Notes: a model not told the origin generated them from the sequence alone. Counted from the first letter of the stretch, positions 35,038 to 46,936 are shown. The stretch is 64,000 bases of DNA from Sialis fuliginosa (GCA_961205875.1 OY540814.1:4818993-4882992), one strand, 5' to 3'. A program made the numbers and translations.

Positions 35038-35539
35038 AAAATAAACGAAAATTGGAAAATTTATTCACCAAAAAAAGAAGGATGTTGGCTCTCAAGATTA
35101 TTTTTTCTAAAAAGAGGGGATGTATCTGTTGTTAGGGTCCCCCGTTTGAATTTTCTTCCCCCTACCCATTTCAATCGGGTCATAGGCACTTGCCTACTGT
35201 TTACCACGCCATTGGTTATTAATTAAGACATTTAAGAACACGCAAATATTATTATAAAGGCTGTAGCAGGGTAAGCATTTGATATGTGCCTCTGCGTTAT
35301 TTTAACGTTTAAGGGACATATTAGTACGGGTTAAAGATAAATTCTCTGAAAGTTTTTTTTGACGAGTAAAAAATTATTTTCAAACTTTTTGAAAAATAGA
35401 AATTAATTTAGATTGGCTTATCCGTTTGGTTTGAAAAAATATGTTTTTAATATAATGAAGAGTGAAAAAAGTTTCGTTTTTTAGGGTTCCAAAGAAACCC
35501 TATTAATCTCACTATGTCGTCCGTCCTTTTCACTCAAAG
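35038..35539. repeat. Repeat remnants
   Basis: AAGGCTGTAGCAGGGTAAGC at 35262 matches the terminus of the foldback at 12917, but no right partner is seen. At 35484-35535 lies AGGGTTCCAAAGAAACCC followed by a GTCGTCCGTCC tract, resembling the left end of the repeat at 11756. Otherwise AT-rich and non-coding. Confidence 0.4.
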
Positions 35540-36464
35540 CTAAATAGCTCGTAAAATATACAACCTCAACTGGTTTTTTATTTATTATTGTTATGATCGT
35601 GAAAGGCTTTGCACAACGACAATTTTTTCTGACCATAATAAGACTTTCTTTGGTATTCATTATTCGAGCTTTTCTGGTAATACGCATAGGTTCCAACACA
35701 AATTAAAATAAGCTTATCAACTCTGGTTGTATAATTTTTTTGTTATTTGCGAAGTATGATTCTTAATAAGATCATCTCGAGACATTGCAAGGAAACCAAA
35801 CTGAGTAGGTAGTACGTCTTTTTCAAAAACTTTAATCACTTGTGCCAAGTAATGCGAGACAAGCTGTTACTGCTCTAATGCCAAAACAGATGATATGAGT
35901 TTATTCGAGTTGCCAGTTCGAAGTTTAAATAAAAATACAACGATTGCTTGAGTAACATTTCGAGTATTTGTATTTCGCATTGATGTTAATAGCTCTCCTT
36001 ATTCAATCAAGTTGTCCCACGTTAAACCCGTAAAAACACGAAGTTGCTCATCAGAAAGTCGAAAATCAGCAATTTTTATAAGATGTTTTCTGAGCACAAC
36101 AAAACTGTTTTAATATTATCCTTACGAGTCATTCGATCCTATAATATATATTTTACCAAATTGATTGAAGTGATAAAAAAAAATTTCCTCGCCATATTGA
36201 AAATACGAGAAGCTTTGCAATCATTTTTCAAACAGAAAAGAGTAATTCTCCGATTTTCAAAATCAATTCATCAATGTTATCAGTAGATTTATCATTTTTC
36301 TTTGGTGTTTTTCCACAGCATGCCTCAAAAACACCATTGGCATCTGGTTTACCTCTATTAACACAACTAGGGTGATAACGAGAACCACATTTATTGCATT
36401 TTTTCGAGTTAGATTTATCGAACGTCGCCGATTTTTTAGGGCACATCACACATTTAACACGCAT
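35540..36464 (-). pseudogene. Harbinger/ISL2EU-like transposase (DDE_4 type) with N-terminal zinc finger
   Basis: Minus strand. The N-terminus has Cys/His spacing of a PHD/FCS-like finger (VKCVMCPKK, CNKCGSRYHPSC). After frame breaks comes the helix-turn-helix FRLSDEQLRVFTGLTWDNLI. Past a stop follow VVFLFKLRTGNSNKLIS and FEKDVLPTQFGFLAMSRDDL, and after another break SSNNEYQRKSYYGQKKLSLC. This order is that of DDE_4 transposases of insects. The first catalytic Asp in the usual 'DGTY' motif reads Val (CVGTY). The gene ends about 35540, before the remaining catalytic residues. Multiple stops, a lost Asp and truncation make it dead. Confidence 0.65.
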
Positions 36465-36519
36465 GATTAGATGTTTTGCACTGAATTTGAGGTTATTAAG
36501 TTATTTTATAGAAAATAAA

Positions 36520-37235
36520 ACGAAATTTTATATTATAGTTCGATTTATACAAAAATTCACTTAAGTAGCCTTCGTAATTTCTTTGGATATTACCAAACTT
36601 CGGGATAGAGGCTCTAACCTCGCGCCATAATCTTTCAATTTAGTTGGTGTATGCACCTGTTTCGGGATCAACAAAGTTATACTTATGGTTCACGGTAAAA
36701 TGTTGGTATCCTTCATTTTGTAAAATATTATATTCACGCCAGCAATCCGTAATTATTGTAATGCCGGGTCAATGGCGTAGCGAGCATAATTGGCGCCCGG
36801 GGTACGGTACTTTTATGGTGCCCCCGAAAAACATAAAGTATAATATACAATAATATATAGAATATCGTCTTAAGGACCATTTGGCGCCCCTCTGCGAGTA
36901 GCGCCCGGGGCATGATAGACTTCCTTGCCCCTCTCTCGCTACGCCACTGTGCCGGGTAAAATATATTTTTTACTGATTGCTACTAATGTTTCTTGGGATC
37001 TGTTTGGTACTGGTACAATGAACATTTCATTAATTTCGCGTTCTATGCCACCAAAAATCCACTACTCTTTTAAAATTCTCTCTCTGTTGTATTTTCTTTT
37101 ACCAATCATTGCTTCGTCCATCTCAACAATTGTTCCTGGCCCCCCTATTTTTTTCATATTTCTTTCAGTCCAGTGTACACAAACTTCCCTGCAGAAGCTT
37201 AACTAATCAACAATTGTTTTTCTATTTATACCTAA
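36520..37235 (-). pseudogene. Merlin/IS1595-type (ISXO2-like) transposase
   Basis: Minus strand. CREVCVHWTERNMKK is followed by GTIVEMDEAMIGKRKYN (first Asp), WIFGGIERE and VPVPNRSQETLVAIS. The frame is then cut by a 180-bp MITE and resumes with TIITDCWREYNIL (second Asp), GYQHFTVNHKYNFVDPETGA and IERLWREVRASIPKFG (Glu). This is the ISXO2-like transposase layout of Merlin elements. Three in-frame stops sit where Trp or other residues are usual ('VD*LS', 'KE*WIFGG', 'TN*IERLW'), and with the MITE insertion the gene is inactive. Terminal repeats were not identified. Confidence 0.8.
36770..36949. mobile_element. hAT-type MITE, 180 bp, inside the Merlin gene
   Basis: An 8-bp duplication TGCCGGGT at 36762-36769 and 36950-36957 flanks ends CAATGGCGTAGCGAGCATAA and, inverted, CAGTGGCGTAGCGAGAGAGG. 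Removing it and one duplication restores the transposase frame between 'YILPG' and 'TIITDC'. Confidence 0.9.
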
Positions 37236-37397
37236 TTCTTCTTCAATTAATTTTATTCTACTATTTTTAAAAAATAACCAAAACGCGGTTAACAAACACG
37301 TTTTCCAAAAAAAAACATTTCAACGGGTTTTTGATACATCCTGAATAAATTTAATACTGGGGGCACTGTAAATTCTACAGCTTATTATTATCATTAA

Positions 37398-37710
37398 TTA
37401 TTTAAAGCATTTTTTACAATAAAAAAAATCTAAATCAGCACAAAATTTCTTGGCACATGTAATATGGTATGCTTTGCTGCAAAAAAAGCACGCATTTCCT
37501 TTGTCATGTGTTGTAATGTGCCCAACACAGTCAAAACAAAGTCCTGATGTGATACAATCTTCTACTATTTCATCTGAAGGTTCCTCATTTGTAAATAGAT
37601 TACGCACATGATTATTCTTTTCATCATCCAACTTGTTTGGTAATAAAACATTATGTTTATTGGAACCATTATCTAAACATCGTAAACGTATTTTAATAAA
37701 TAATTATCTG
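37398..37710 (-). CDS. C-terminal exon with a Cys/His zinc-finger domain, unidentified
   Basis: A minus-strand frame open from about 37710 to TAA at 37398. The first part is acidic and low in motifs (NLFTNEEPSDEIVEDC). The end has Cys/His pairs LCFDCVGH, ACFFCSKAYHITC and FYCKKC, a spacing like a PHD or similar cross-brace finger. It may be the end of the gene whose upstream exons lie at 42978-43373, with the 5-kb nested transposon stack between them, or a zinc-finger part of the neighbouring transposons. No start or acceptor is certain. Confidence 0.35.
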
Positions 37711-38008
37711 ATGCATAGTACGTACCATTTATATTAATATTTTTACTAAAAATCTTATTTTCTTTTTCTATCATAAAAAAAGTGATAAGAAATCCTAAAA
37801 TTTTATGTATGAAAGAATTTTATTTTTTTCTTTAACTGTTCTTCTTTTAATGCTTTTTTGTAGCCTTTCAGTTTTTTATTTTATTTTAAGTAATTCATGC
37901 CCGTTTGCACCGTACTAGTTAAGTCTGGCTTAAACTTAAGTCAATCTTAAGACAACGATTTTTGTTGCACCGTTCTCCACAATTTCTTAAGTCTATCTTA
38001 AATCTAAA

Positions 38009-38987
38009 GCCTAGCTCACACGACGATAGATTTGCCACTGGATTGCTTGCTTGATTTTGTAACTGGGTTCCAAGCGAGCTGTCGCACTGGGCGTTGTGAT
38101 GGTTTCTCTGCGATGTTTGCTGCACACGATGCAGGGTCGCTAGATGGCTCCGATACGTGCAAAATTACAGTTTAGAAAAATGGACGCGGTTGCATTAGAA
38201 GTAATTCGTCGTAGACGATTAGTAATGAGCGTGTTTTTTTTTTAAAAAGTTCATCAAAAATAGAGCAGGCGACATAACAGTGCAGATTTCGGTAACAAAT
38301 TTTATGAAAATAAAAATAAAAAGAATAAAGTAAAAATAAAATAGATAAGATAAAATAAAAAGGGGTCTTTATTTACATCTCAGGGTTTACCAAAACTAAA
38401 ATCTGGTCACCCTATTTGTAATGGTTATTATTATGAAATATAACCAAATAAATTTTGTAATCAAATAAATTAATTAATTTACAATTTCGGCTTGTTGATT
38501 TGACATTATTTTTATTATACTTTGGCACCAAAATACTATTCTGAAAAGATATTCGAATATTCAAACGTCAACATTATATGTTAGGTATTATGAATATCAA
38601 ACAAAATTCTGTGGAATAATAGCTATGCTTACTAATAATAATTCTATACTATAGTTATTGCATTATAATAATCATCATTAATATCACAGAACATATTAAT
38701 AATAAAATTTATGAAATGTTTTTACATATCTATCGTTGATCCTTATACAGCCACCTTAAAACTACCACCGGTCGTAAAAAACACGTGCGGCGTTCCTATT
38801 GGTTAACATAAAATCTAGCAACAAATCTACTACGAAAAATAGGACATGAACTATTACAGAATTCTACCTAGCGACCACGTAAGGCAGCCAGTAGTGACGT
38901 CATTTTCCACTACAGTAACCATCGTAGCTGCCATCACAGCACCCTGTAAGCAATCCAGTGGCAAATCTATCGTCGTGTGAGGCTAGC
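38009..38987. mobile_element. MITE with AGCCTAGCTCACACGACG ends, nested
   Basis: The left end AGCCTAGCTCACACGACGAT pairs with the right end (inverted) AGCTAGCCTCACACGACGAT, and pairing continues through AGATTTGCCACTGGATTGCT. Subterminal regions also pair loosely (GTGATGG / CCATCAC). The 980-bp element lies in the left flank of the outer element. No coding frame. Confidence 0.7.
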
Positions 38988-39083
38988 TTAAGTCCTTGCT
39001 TGCGAGGTCTTAAGTCTAACTTAAAGTAAGGAACCAATAGGAATCGAGTGTTCGCGCATGGTCATTACATCGACAAACGACAT

Positions 39084-42000
39084 ATGGGTCATTCTTAGTC
39101 AACTCTATCAGAGAAAAACGTTACTTTTACGGATTTTCATAATATTCACATATGTTGTTAAACTTGCTCAAAAAATATAAGCTTCATTCATCATTTCGCA
39201 AAATTTTGCGTTTTTTGAAAACTACACGTATTTTAATTTTTGAAGAGATGACGCATATGCATTTAAATAATAATTTTTATCTCCGGATGTAGTTATCGTA
39301 GCGAAATGATTTTTTTTTAGTTTTGTTCACAAAAGAACGGTCTTTTTGGACATTTTGTCCGTTCTTAAGTAAAACAAAAATTTAAATTATTTTTTGTAAA
39401 ATCAATTTTTTTTTTTTGAAATTTGAAGATGTGGTCAGGTGTTTAAAAATTAGAAAAAATCACAAATATTGCTTATAGTATTCTCTATCATCCCTGTAAT
39501 TTTTAAGGTGGACATATTTATAACGACCTCAAAAATTTTTTTTTAAGATTGCTATATAGAGGTCACGCGCACTATACATTGATATGCCGTAATGAATTCG
39601 GATGTAAATGTTAAAATTATTGTTGTTTGTGTGTAATCTATAGAATTAGTAAATAGATTTAGAAATGAAGTAATCATACAGTGGGTTTCAAACTGTTTGT
39701 TTCACATATCTAATAAGGCAGTGGCGTCACTAGGGGGGTGCGGGGGGTGCGGACCGCACCGGGTGACACCATCACAAGGGGTGACACCCAAATGCAAAAT
39801 ATCACTATCTACGATTCTGTCACTCCATGAAATTATTCTTATGCATTGTTTCACCTCAGCCGGCCCAGCGCACTATGAAAAATTTATTAACAACAACATA
39901 TCATAAATTTTTTTTACTAAAGTCCCTACATACATTATATTTTAATTTTATTTATTAGTTTAATGGTCAATCTTTATTCTTTACTATAATGCAGGAATTT
40001 CACATAATTTTATGTAAAAAGACTATTTTTGAAGCCTTACTGTTCATTATTTTTGTGGATTTTCAATTCAAACCTGTTCGCTTCATCACTTTAAAAGTTA
40101 ATTTTCTATAAAACTTTGTAGGAATATGTATAATGTATTATACATTTCTGAAAAGCTCATCTTATGGAGATTTTAGGACAATTTTATGTTTTTAATTATA
40201 CGGTTCAGTTAACGATTAATTAATTGAACAATAAAATAAGGGAGAAAAGAAAATTCTTCAAGTTCACCGAGACATTTGGCAGTCACCCACGCTTCCCCAC
40301 GCTTTATATTTAATATAGATTTGTAGCTTAGGTGTTCATTCTAAACATTTATAAGAATTAGGTGCAGAAACGTGCGGTTTCCGAAGTTATCGGGAAAAAA
40401 GTCAGGAAACGGAAAACTGCAATTTATCGTGGTTTCAAATTTTGTCAATTTATAGCAATAGTTTGGTGTACCTATGTTTTTTAATTTATAATCAATTATT
40501 TATTGATACCACGGCCTTATAGTAATTTTGCACTCATTTTGCGGTGAAAATGTTATCGGCAATTAATGCACACTGCACTTTCTGTAGTCATTCTCACTAC
40601 GATTTATAAAAAAAGAGTTATTTCAAAATTTTTTATTGTATTTTAGGAGACCTATCAATAAATGACACCCCACTCAATGGGGTAAGTGGGGAAAAGTGTG
40701 AGTTCACTTTTTATAAAAGGAGGGTCCAAAATATTTTTAACAATGTTCGTTATAATTTTCAGTGAATGTACTAATTAAAAGCTACATCCTGGAATTTTTT
40801 CAGATTTTTTTTATTGATGGCTTAGAAAATAGAGGGGAGGGGACGCTTTTATAATGACTTTAAAGAGTAAATAAATCGTGATTGAAGGGTTAAATTCAAA
40901 ACATGTATCAAATTACATGTTTTGTTGAATTTTAGGAGACCTTTCTAACGACACCCCACTCAATGGGGTAGGTGAAATTTTTTTGAAAACACTTCATTTT
41001 ATAGAAGGGGTCTAATTTTTTTTTCAAGGGGGGGTGACACCATTAGTTACCGCACTGGGTGACACCAACCCTAGTGACGCCACTGTAATAAGGTATTTAA
41101 ATTCAGAATTAATGTATGTAAATTTTCAAAAATTCTTAAAATTAGGAATGTTATCGTATTAAAAAAACCTTTAAAATTAATTATATCGTCTCTTGTGTTA
41201 GTTATTATCTCTGAAAATTACATGTGGTCACTTTAGAAGCTGTTTCAATTATTGTTAGCCAAAAATATGCATAGAACCCTTCATTTCAATTAAAACTAAT
41301 TTGATCTATTTAATATTCAGGGACAAAACAGAGCAATATTATAAAATTATCCACCAACATCCACTTTTTATATTAATGATTCGTTTATTCTAATTGTTTG
41401 AAGAAAAAAAACATTTCTTATAGCTGAGTTTAACGTGATCAATATGTTATGTTGAGGGTTAATAGAAAAACTTTTAAGTAAATTATATTTTCTTAAAATT
41501 TTAAAAAATCCATCCAAACTCCCAAATTTAATTGAATTTTTTTGGTTTATTCGTATTTATTAATTAAAATTAATTATATGAGTCGTTTTTAAAGTGACAA
41601 TCTTGCGATATGTATATGATAGACAACTTTTTAGATTTTATTTTTGAGAAATTACACCAGAATTATGATATTCTGAAAAGAAACAGAAATAAAAATCAGT
41701 AGAAATGTATACCTTTGTGGATATGTGAAACAAACAGTTTGAAACCCACTGTATGATTACTTCATTTCTAAATCTATTTACTAATTCTATAGATTACACA
41801 CAAACAACAATAATTTTAACATTTACATCCGAATTCATTACGGCATATCAATGTATAGTGCGCGTGACCTCTATATAGCAATCTTAAAAATTTTTTTTTG
41901 AGGTCATTATAAATATGTCCACCTTAAAAATTACAGGGATGATAGAGAATACTATAAGCAATATTTGTGATTTTTTTCAGATTTTTAAACACCTGACCAC

Positions 42001-42346
42001 ATCTTCAAATTTCAAAAAAAAAATTGATTTTACAAAAAATAATTAAAATTTTTGTTTTACTTAAAAACGGACAAAATGTCCAAAAAGACCGTTCTTTTGT
42101 GAACAAAACTAAAAAAAAATCATTTCGTTACGATAAGTACATCCGGAGATAAAAATTATTATTTAAATGTATATGCGTCATCTCTTCAAAAATTAAAATA
42201 CGTGTAATTTTCAAAAAACGCAAAATTTTGCGAAATGATGAATGAAGCTTATATTTTTAGAGCGAGTTTAACAACATATGTGAATATTATGAAAATCCGT
42301 AAAAGTAACGTTTTTCTCTGATAGAGTTGACTAAGAATGACCCATA
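39084..42346. mobile_element. Foldback with TGGGTCATTC ends, nested
   Basis: Left arm 39084-about 39710 and right arm about 41725-42346 are nearly perfect inverted copies. The ends are TGGGTCATTCTTAGTCAACT and its inverse, with TA outside on both sides inside CATATG. Arms of about 620 bp flank a spacer that is itself interrupted by the hAT-type MITE 39719-41085. Non-autonomous; family unknown. Confidence 0.8.
39719..41085. mobile_element. hAT-type MITE, 1367 bp, innermost of the stack
   Basis: An 8-bp duplication TAATAAGG at 39711-39718 and 41086-41093 flanks ends CAGTGGCGTCACTAGGGGGG and, inverted, CAGTGGCGTCACTAGGGTTG. Next to both termini are GGTGACACC words. The interior at 40650-41000 holds inverted copies of the repeat unit seen at 11756-12700. 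No transposase. Confidence 0.9.
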
Positions 42347-42977
42347 TGTACTACTTTGTACATAACCTGGACATTACTGCATAACCTATAAACGTCTGTC
42401 AAATACTGTTTTGTGTTGAATTCAATCATGGATATTTGAATGCACGATATTTTTGAGGACGATTAGATATTATAGAGTTTGGCTTTCCAAGACTGAATTA
42501 TACCCGTTCAAATTATTTTAATGATATGGATGAATATAATTTTTATTGGTGGTTTCGTTTGATGACTATTATAATATGTATAAATAAATAAAAATACTTT
42601 AAATTATTATTTCATTTTTTTAATGTTTCCTTTTTTATATCTTATGTCTAGTAAATACATTTCTCTTTTGAAATTATGTTCCTTTGTTTTGAATTTCGAC
42701 TAAAATATGTGTTTGACAGATGCGTTTTTGAAAAATCAGTCTCTTGATGAAAGTACACAAACGTAAGATATAAAAAGTTACTAGATTTTTACAGTGTTGT
42801 CATGTTTAACGGTCTTATAGCTAAGCATGATGGCTTGGGAGACGGTGCAAACGAAACAAAACTTAAGCTTTGCTCAGACTTAATCCAGACTTAGCTAAGC
42901 CTGACTTAAGATTAATACGGTGCAAACGGGCATCAGTCTGCTTTTTTGTCCATTTTTAGTTTCGTTGCTTTTTGTTA

Positions 42978-43373
42978 TGGAGTTGACGAAATTATAAAAC
43001 TATCACGTTCTGTAATTCTTACTCCTTTTGTAACTGGAGTTTTCACTACTTTTAAAAAATTTTGTATATCAATTTTGTCTTCTATACACACTATATCAGA
43101 AATATCGTACATTTGTGTGGAAGTTTTGTTCATCTAAGAAGCATAAACAAATAAATTAATATCAAATATTATATAAAAAATGAAAGTAGGAATTTAGTTT
43201 GATTTCCTTACATTGGATTCAAAATGATCCACTTCATCTACTTCGACAATAACAACTTTTTCTCCAACTGTTAAATTGTCAAACTCTGTATCAAAGACCG
43301 AGTCAAAATTGCTAACACTGTTTTTATGTGGTATGTTTTCGTCCATATTATTACCATTTAAAACACGTTGTTC
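42978..43373 (-). CDS. Two exons of an unidentified gene
   Basis: Exon 43212-43373 follows TTTTAATTAG and ends at AAT|GTAAGG; it is open for 54 codons (blocks SNFDSVFDTEFDNLTVGEKV and VVIVEVDEVDHFESN). The next exon, 42978-43133, follows GCTTCTTAG in the same phase and is open for 52 codons (SDIVCIEDKIDIQNFLKVVK, TKGVRITERDSF) to TAA at 42975. The acidic, Val/Ile-rich sequence is not one I recognise. Upstream is the 3' LTR of a gypsy element (43432-43670), only 59 bp from the acceptor, so that intron or the upstream exon has been invaded. Downstream is the nested transposon stack, and beyond it the zinc-finger exon at 37398-37710. Confidence 0.4.
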
Positions 43374-43431
43374 CTAATTAAAAGAAAATAATAAAATCTG
43401 TCTTGGTATAATTTTTACTGCATAATCTAAC

Positions 43432-43670
43432 TGTTAGGTTATGCGGGAGCAAGTTTAAATCAAACTACTCTGTACGAATGGTACAATGCAAGTGATTCTT
43501 TATTCATGTTCACTGACGTTAGTTACAATAGTGAGTAACATAAACAACTAAAAACCCTATACACAACACTCTGGTGCTAATTTGATGTTACTCACTTGTT
43601 TAATTATACATAAATTAATACATTCGTTTAATTACATTTGTATGAAAATCTTAATTTCTTTCTAATGTCA
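43432..43670 (-). repeat. 3' LTR of the gypsy element (239 bp)
   Basis: On the minus strand the sequence TGACATTAGAAAG...CCTAACA starts with TG and ends with CA. It begins directly after the pol stop codon and a short TATTCTCCTTAA stretch. An AATAAA occurs inside. The 5' LTR was not found beyond 52000, so the boundaries rest on position and the TG..CA ends only. Confidence 0.55.
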
Positions 43671-46667
43671 TTAAGGAGAATATTTGACGGGTGGTTTAAT
43701 AATACGTTTTGAAGAAGTTCTCATTTGTACTTGAACCTTTGCTAATAGTTCATTATTACAATTAGAACTTATCTCCTCAGTAACATTGTCAGAATTAACA
43801 ATTATTTTATTTTCAATTTCATTTACATTATCTTTTAGATTAATATTATCATTGTTTTTATTAACATCAATAGAATCTTGTTCACTCTCCTCTAATGGAG
43901 TGAATGAACGTCTTTTAACTGGACGTAATTGTTGTGCGTGCTTATGTTGTAAGCCTCTTGGTGTATCCACTATAAAAGTACTACTACTAGCCTGTTCTTT
44001 TACAGTACCAGGAGTCCATTTTCTTTCATTTCCATAATTCTCATTAACATATACCTTATCTCCCTCCTCTATTTCTACTGGTCTGCCTTTTTTATTAATA
44101 ATTTGAGTTATTTGATTATTTTCAACAATAACAGAAGTTTCAGGTCTAATTAGATCTAACTTAGTACGCAACCTTCTGCCTAAAAATAATTTAGATGGTG
44201 TTTCACCGGTTGTGCTATGAACTGAATTTCTGTACATTATTAAAAATTTATTAATGGCTAAATTTAAATCTTCATTCTCAAATACTGCTTTCTTTAATAC
44301 AGCTTTGAAAAGCTTTACTGATGCCTCAGCTTGACCATTAGAACTAGGGAAGTATGTTGGCGAAAATAGTTGCCTGACTCCATTGTTTTTCAAAAATACT
44401 TGAAAAGCACTGGAGTTGAAAGGTACTCCATTATCACTACAAAATTGTGCTGGTATGCCCCAACGAGCAAATAAACTTCTTAATATATTTATTACACCTT
44501 CTGCATTGGTACTCTTAACTTCAAATATTTCTGGCCATTTAGAATGTGCATCGTATATCACTAAGAACATACGACCTTTGAATGGACCTAGAAAATCAGC
44601 ATGAATACGCCACCAGTTTTGCTTAGGCCACAACCAAGGTGAAATAATTTTTTTTACTTGGTTGTGCACTAACACAATTACATGCCTGGCAGTTACTAAC
44701 TAAATCCTCAATATGTTTATCAATTTCAGGCCACCAAATGTAAGATCTGGCTAAACTTTTCATTTTTACCATGCCAAGATGTCCTTCGTGTAATAAAGTT
44801 AACAATTGTTTACGTAATTTTTGTGGTACAATTATCTTATATCCCCACATTAAACAACCATGATCAATAGATATTTCATGTCTTTTATTGTAATATTTAT
44901 TTAAATTGGTATCATTCATTTGACTTGGCCAACCGTACATTGTATACCTCAATACTTTATTTAATAAAGGGCAACGTTCTGTAGCAATTTTGATAGATTT
45001 AGCATTAATTAATGGAAGTTCGTTTTCTATCGAACTTACGTATCCGAATTGTTCACTTTCTTCATTGGAAGAAGTTATATTTAATGGTAACCGCGATAAC
45101 AGATCTGCACTAAAATTTTGATTAGTTTTAATGTACTTTATATCAAAATTATAGTTGATTAATTCTATTGCATACCTTTGCAGGCGATTGGCTGCCATTT
45201 GTGGTATACCTTTTTTTGAGCCAAAAATGGAAATGAAAGGCTTAGCATCTGTTAATAAAGTAAAATGTCTCGCATACAAATATTGATGGAACTTACGGAT
45301 TCCGTAAATTATTGCTAACGCTTCTTTAGAAATTGCGCTGTAATTTTTCTCAGCTGGTGACAATGTACGTGAAGCATAAGCTATTATTTTATCTTCACCA
45401 CTTGGGTATTTATGAAATATTATACAACCAATACCATATGAACTACTATCACATGCTAAAAATAATGGCAATGTACTATCATAATGTGCCAAAACATTGT
45501 CACTTGTAAGTATCTTTTTGATTTTTTCAAATGCTACTTCACAATGCTTTGTCCAGATAAAAGCGACATTTTTCTTTAATAAATTATAAAGCGGATATAA
45601 AATAGTGCTTAATCCTTTTACGAATTTTCCGTAATGATTTATCATACCCAAAAGACTCTTTAATTCTGTTACACTATGTGGTGTCTGGCAATTTATGATA
45701 GCGTTTACTTTTTCTTTAGTACAATGAAGACCATTTTTATCTATATCAAAACCTAAGTAACTAATAGATTCTTGAAAGAATTTACATTTCTCTTTCTTTA
45801 CTTTTAAACCTACTTCTTGCAATCGAGCAAATACTGCTTCTAAATTTTTAATATGTGCTCGACTGTCTTTACCAGTCACTAAAATATCATCTTGAAACAC
45901 TACAACATTAGGTAAATCTACTAATATATTTTCCATTATCCTTTGGAATTGCTCTGGTATAGGAGACAACCCAAAAGGAACTCTGTTATAGCAAAATAAT
46001 CCTTTATGTGTAGATATCGTAGTGTATTTTTTTGAATCTTTATCTAACAAAATTTGTTGGTAAGCTTGACAAAGATCTATTTTTGAAAATTCTTGTCCAT
46101 TAGACAAATTAGAAAATAGTTCTTCAATTTTTGGTAACGGATATTTTTCAATCGGTAAATAAGAATTGACTGAACATTTATAATCTCCACAAAGTCTTAT
46201 TTTACCATCTTTCTTAACTATAGGTACTATAGGACTAGCCCATTCACTATAATCAACTTTACTAATGACATTTAGAGATAATAATCTATTTAATTCGTCT
46301 TCAACTTTTTGTTTGATTGCAAAAGGTAATGGACGTGCCTTGACAAATTTTGGCATCGCTTCTTCCTTCAGTCTTAATTTTAAATAATAGTTTTTCAATG
46401 TGCCTAAATTTTCATCAAAAATACTATCATATTTTTTTATTAAAGAATTTAAATCCTTATCTCTAATGTCGAATTTGTCATTTACAATATTCTTAACAAA
46501 ATTTAAATGTTTTTGATAATCTATTTTTAACATTTTTAACCAAGAGCGTCCCAACAATGGTGGACCACCTCCTTTTATAACATAAAGTTGTAAGTTATTA
46601 TATTCATTATTGTGAATATCTTTTACTTTAACATTTATAAATCCAATAGGAGTTATTTTATTATTAT
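43671..46667 (-). pseudogene. Ty3/gypsy pol (RT, RNase H, integrase), nearly intact
   Basis: Minus strand. The frame to 44623 carries the end of the protease region (GGGPPLLGRSWLKML), reverse transcriptase with WASPIVPIVKKDGKIRLCGD and the catalytic FQDDILVTG, RNase H with LFLACDSSSYGIGCI and DAKPF, and the integrase zinc finger (HEGHLG...CQACNC). One extra base in an 8-T run (44648-44655) shifts the frame. Translation then continues with HADFLGPFKG (first Asp), CSDNGVPFNSSAF (second Asp), SSNGQAEASVKLFK (Glu) and a C-terminal Lys/Glu-rich tail to TAA at 43671. Copia is inserted upstream at 46668. Apart from the homopolymer shift, pol is open. Confidence 0.9.
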
Positions 46668-46851
46668 TGTTGGGTTGGTAGTGCGTATAGTAAATTTGTA
46701 CTGCACGACATCTAACACAACAAGAAGGAACTAAGTATGGCCGTTAAGATGAAAACGTGTTTGTAATAAAAAGTATAATTTAACGTAATAGAATACATAT
46801 TATTTTCACAAAGTCTGTATTATTTCTCCACAAGATCCTCTGAAATTCACA
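46668..46851 (+). repeat. 5' LTR of the copia element (184 bp)
   Basis: Begins TGTTGGGTTGG and ends TTCACA. It appears identical, base by base, to the LTR at 50874-51057. The 5-bp duplication ATTAT lies directly before it (46663-46667). TGGTAGCAATTCGTGG immediately after is the likely primer-binding site, similar in style to copia elements that use initiator Met-tRNA. Confidence 0.95.
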
Positions 46852-46936
46852 TGGTAGCAATTCGTGGTTTGGGTGAAAATAAAATTTAATGTAAAGAAAA
46901 GTAAAGTGAGATTATAAGTTCCAAGAATATTCAAAA

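Larger units (their letters stand above)
37897..42933. mobile_element. Outer DNA transposon of a nested stack
   Basis: Ends ATGCCCGTTTGCACCGTA (37897) and, inverted (to 42933), ATGCCCGTTTGCACCGTATT match for 18 bp. Both are followed by subterminal AACTTAAG/TCTTAAG words. The 'CAT' triplet outside both ends could be part of a 3-bp duplication, but this is ambiguous. The interior consists almost entirely of later insertions (38009-38987 and 39084-42346); the original interior is short and shows no transposase. Confidence 0.65.

Noticed and set aside
34726..35095. Minus-strand frames of 67-94 codons with repeated MADPIWRT blocks
   Set aside because: They are translations of the tandem units of the piggyBac-like MITE.
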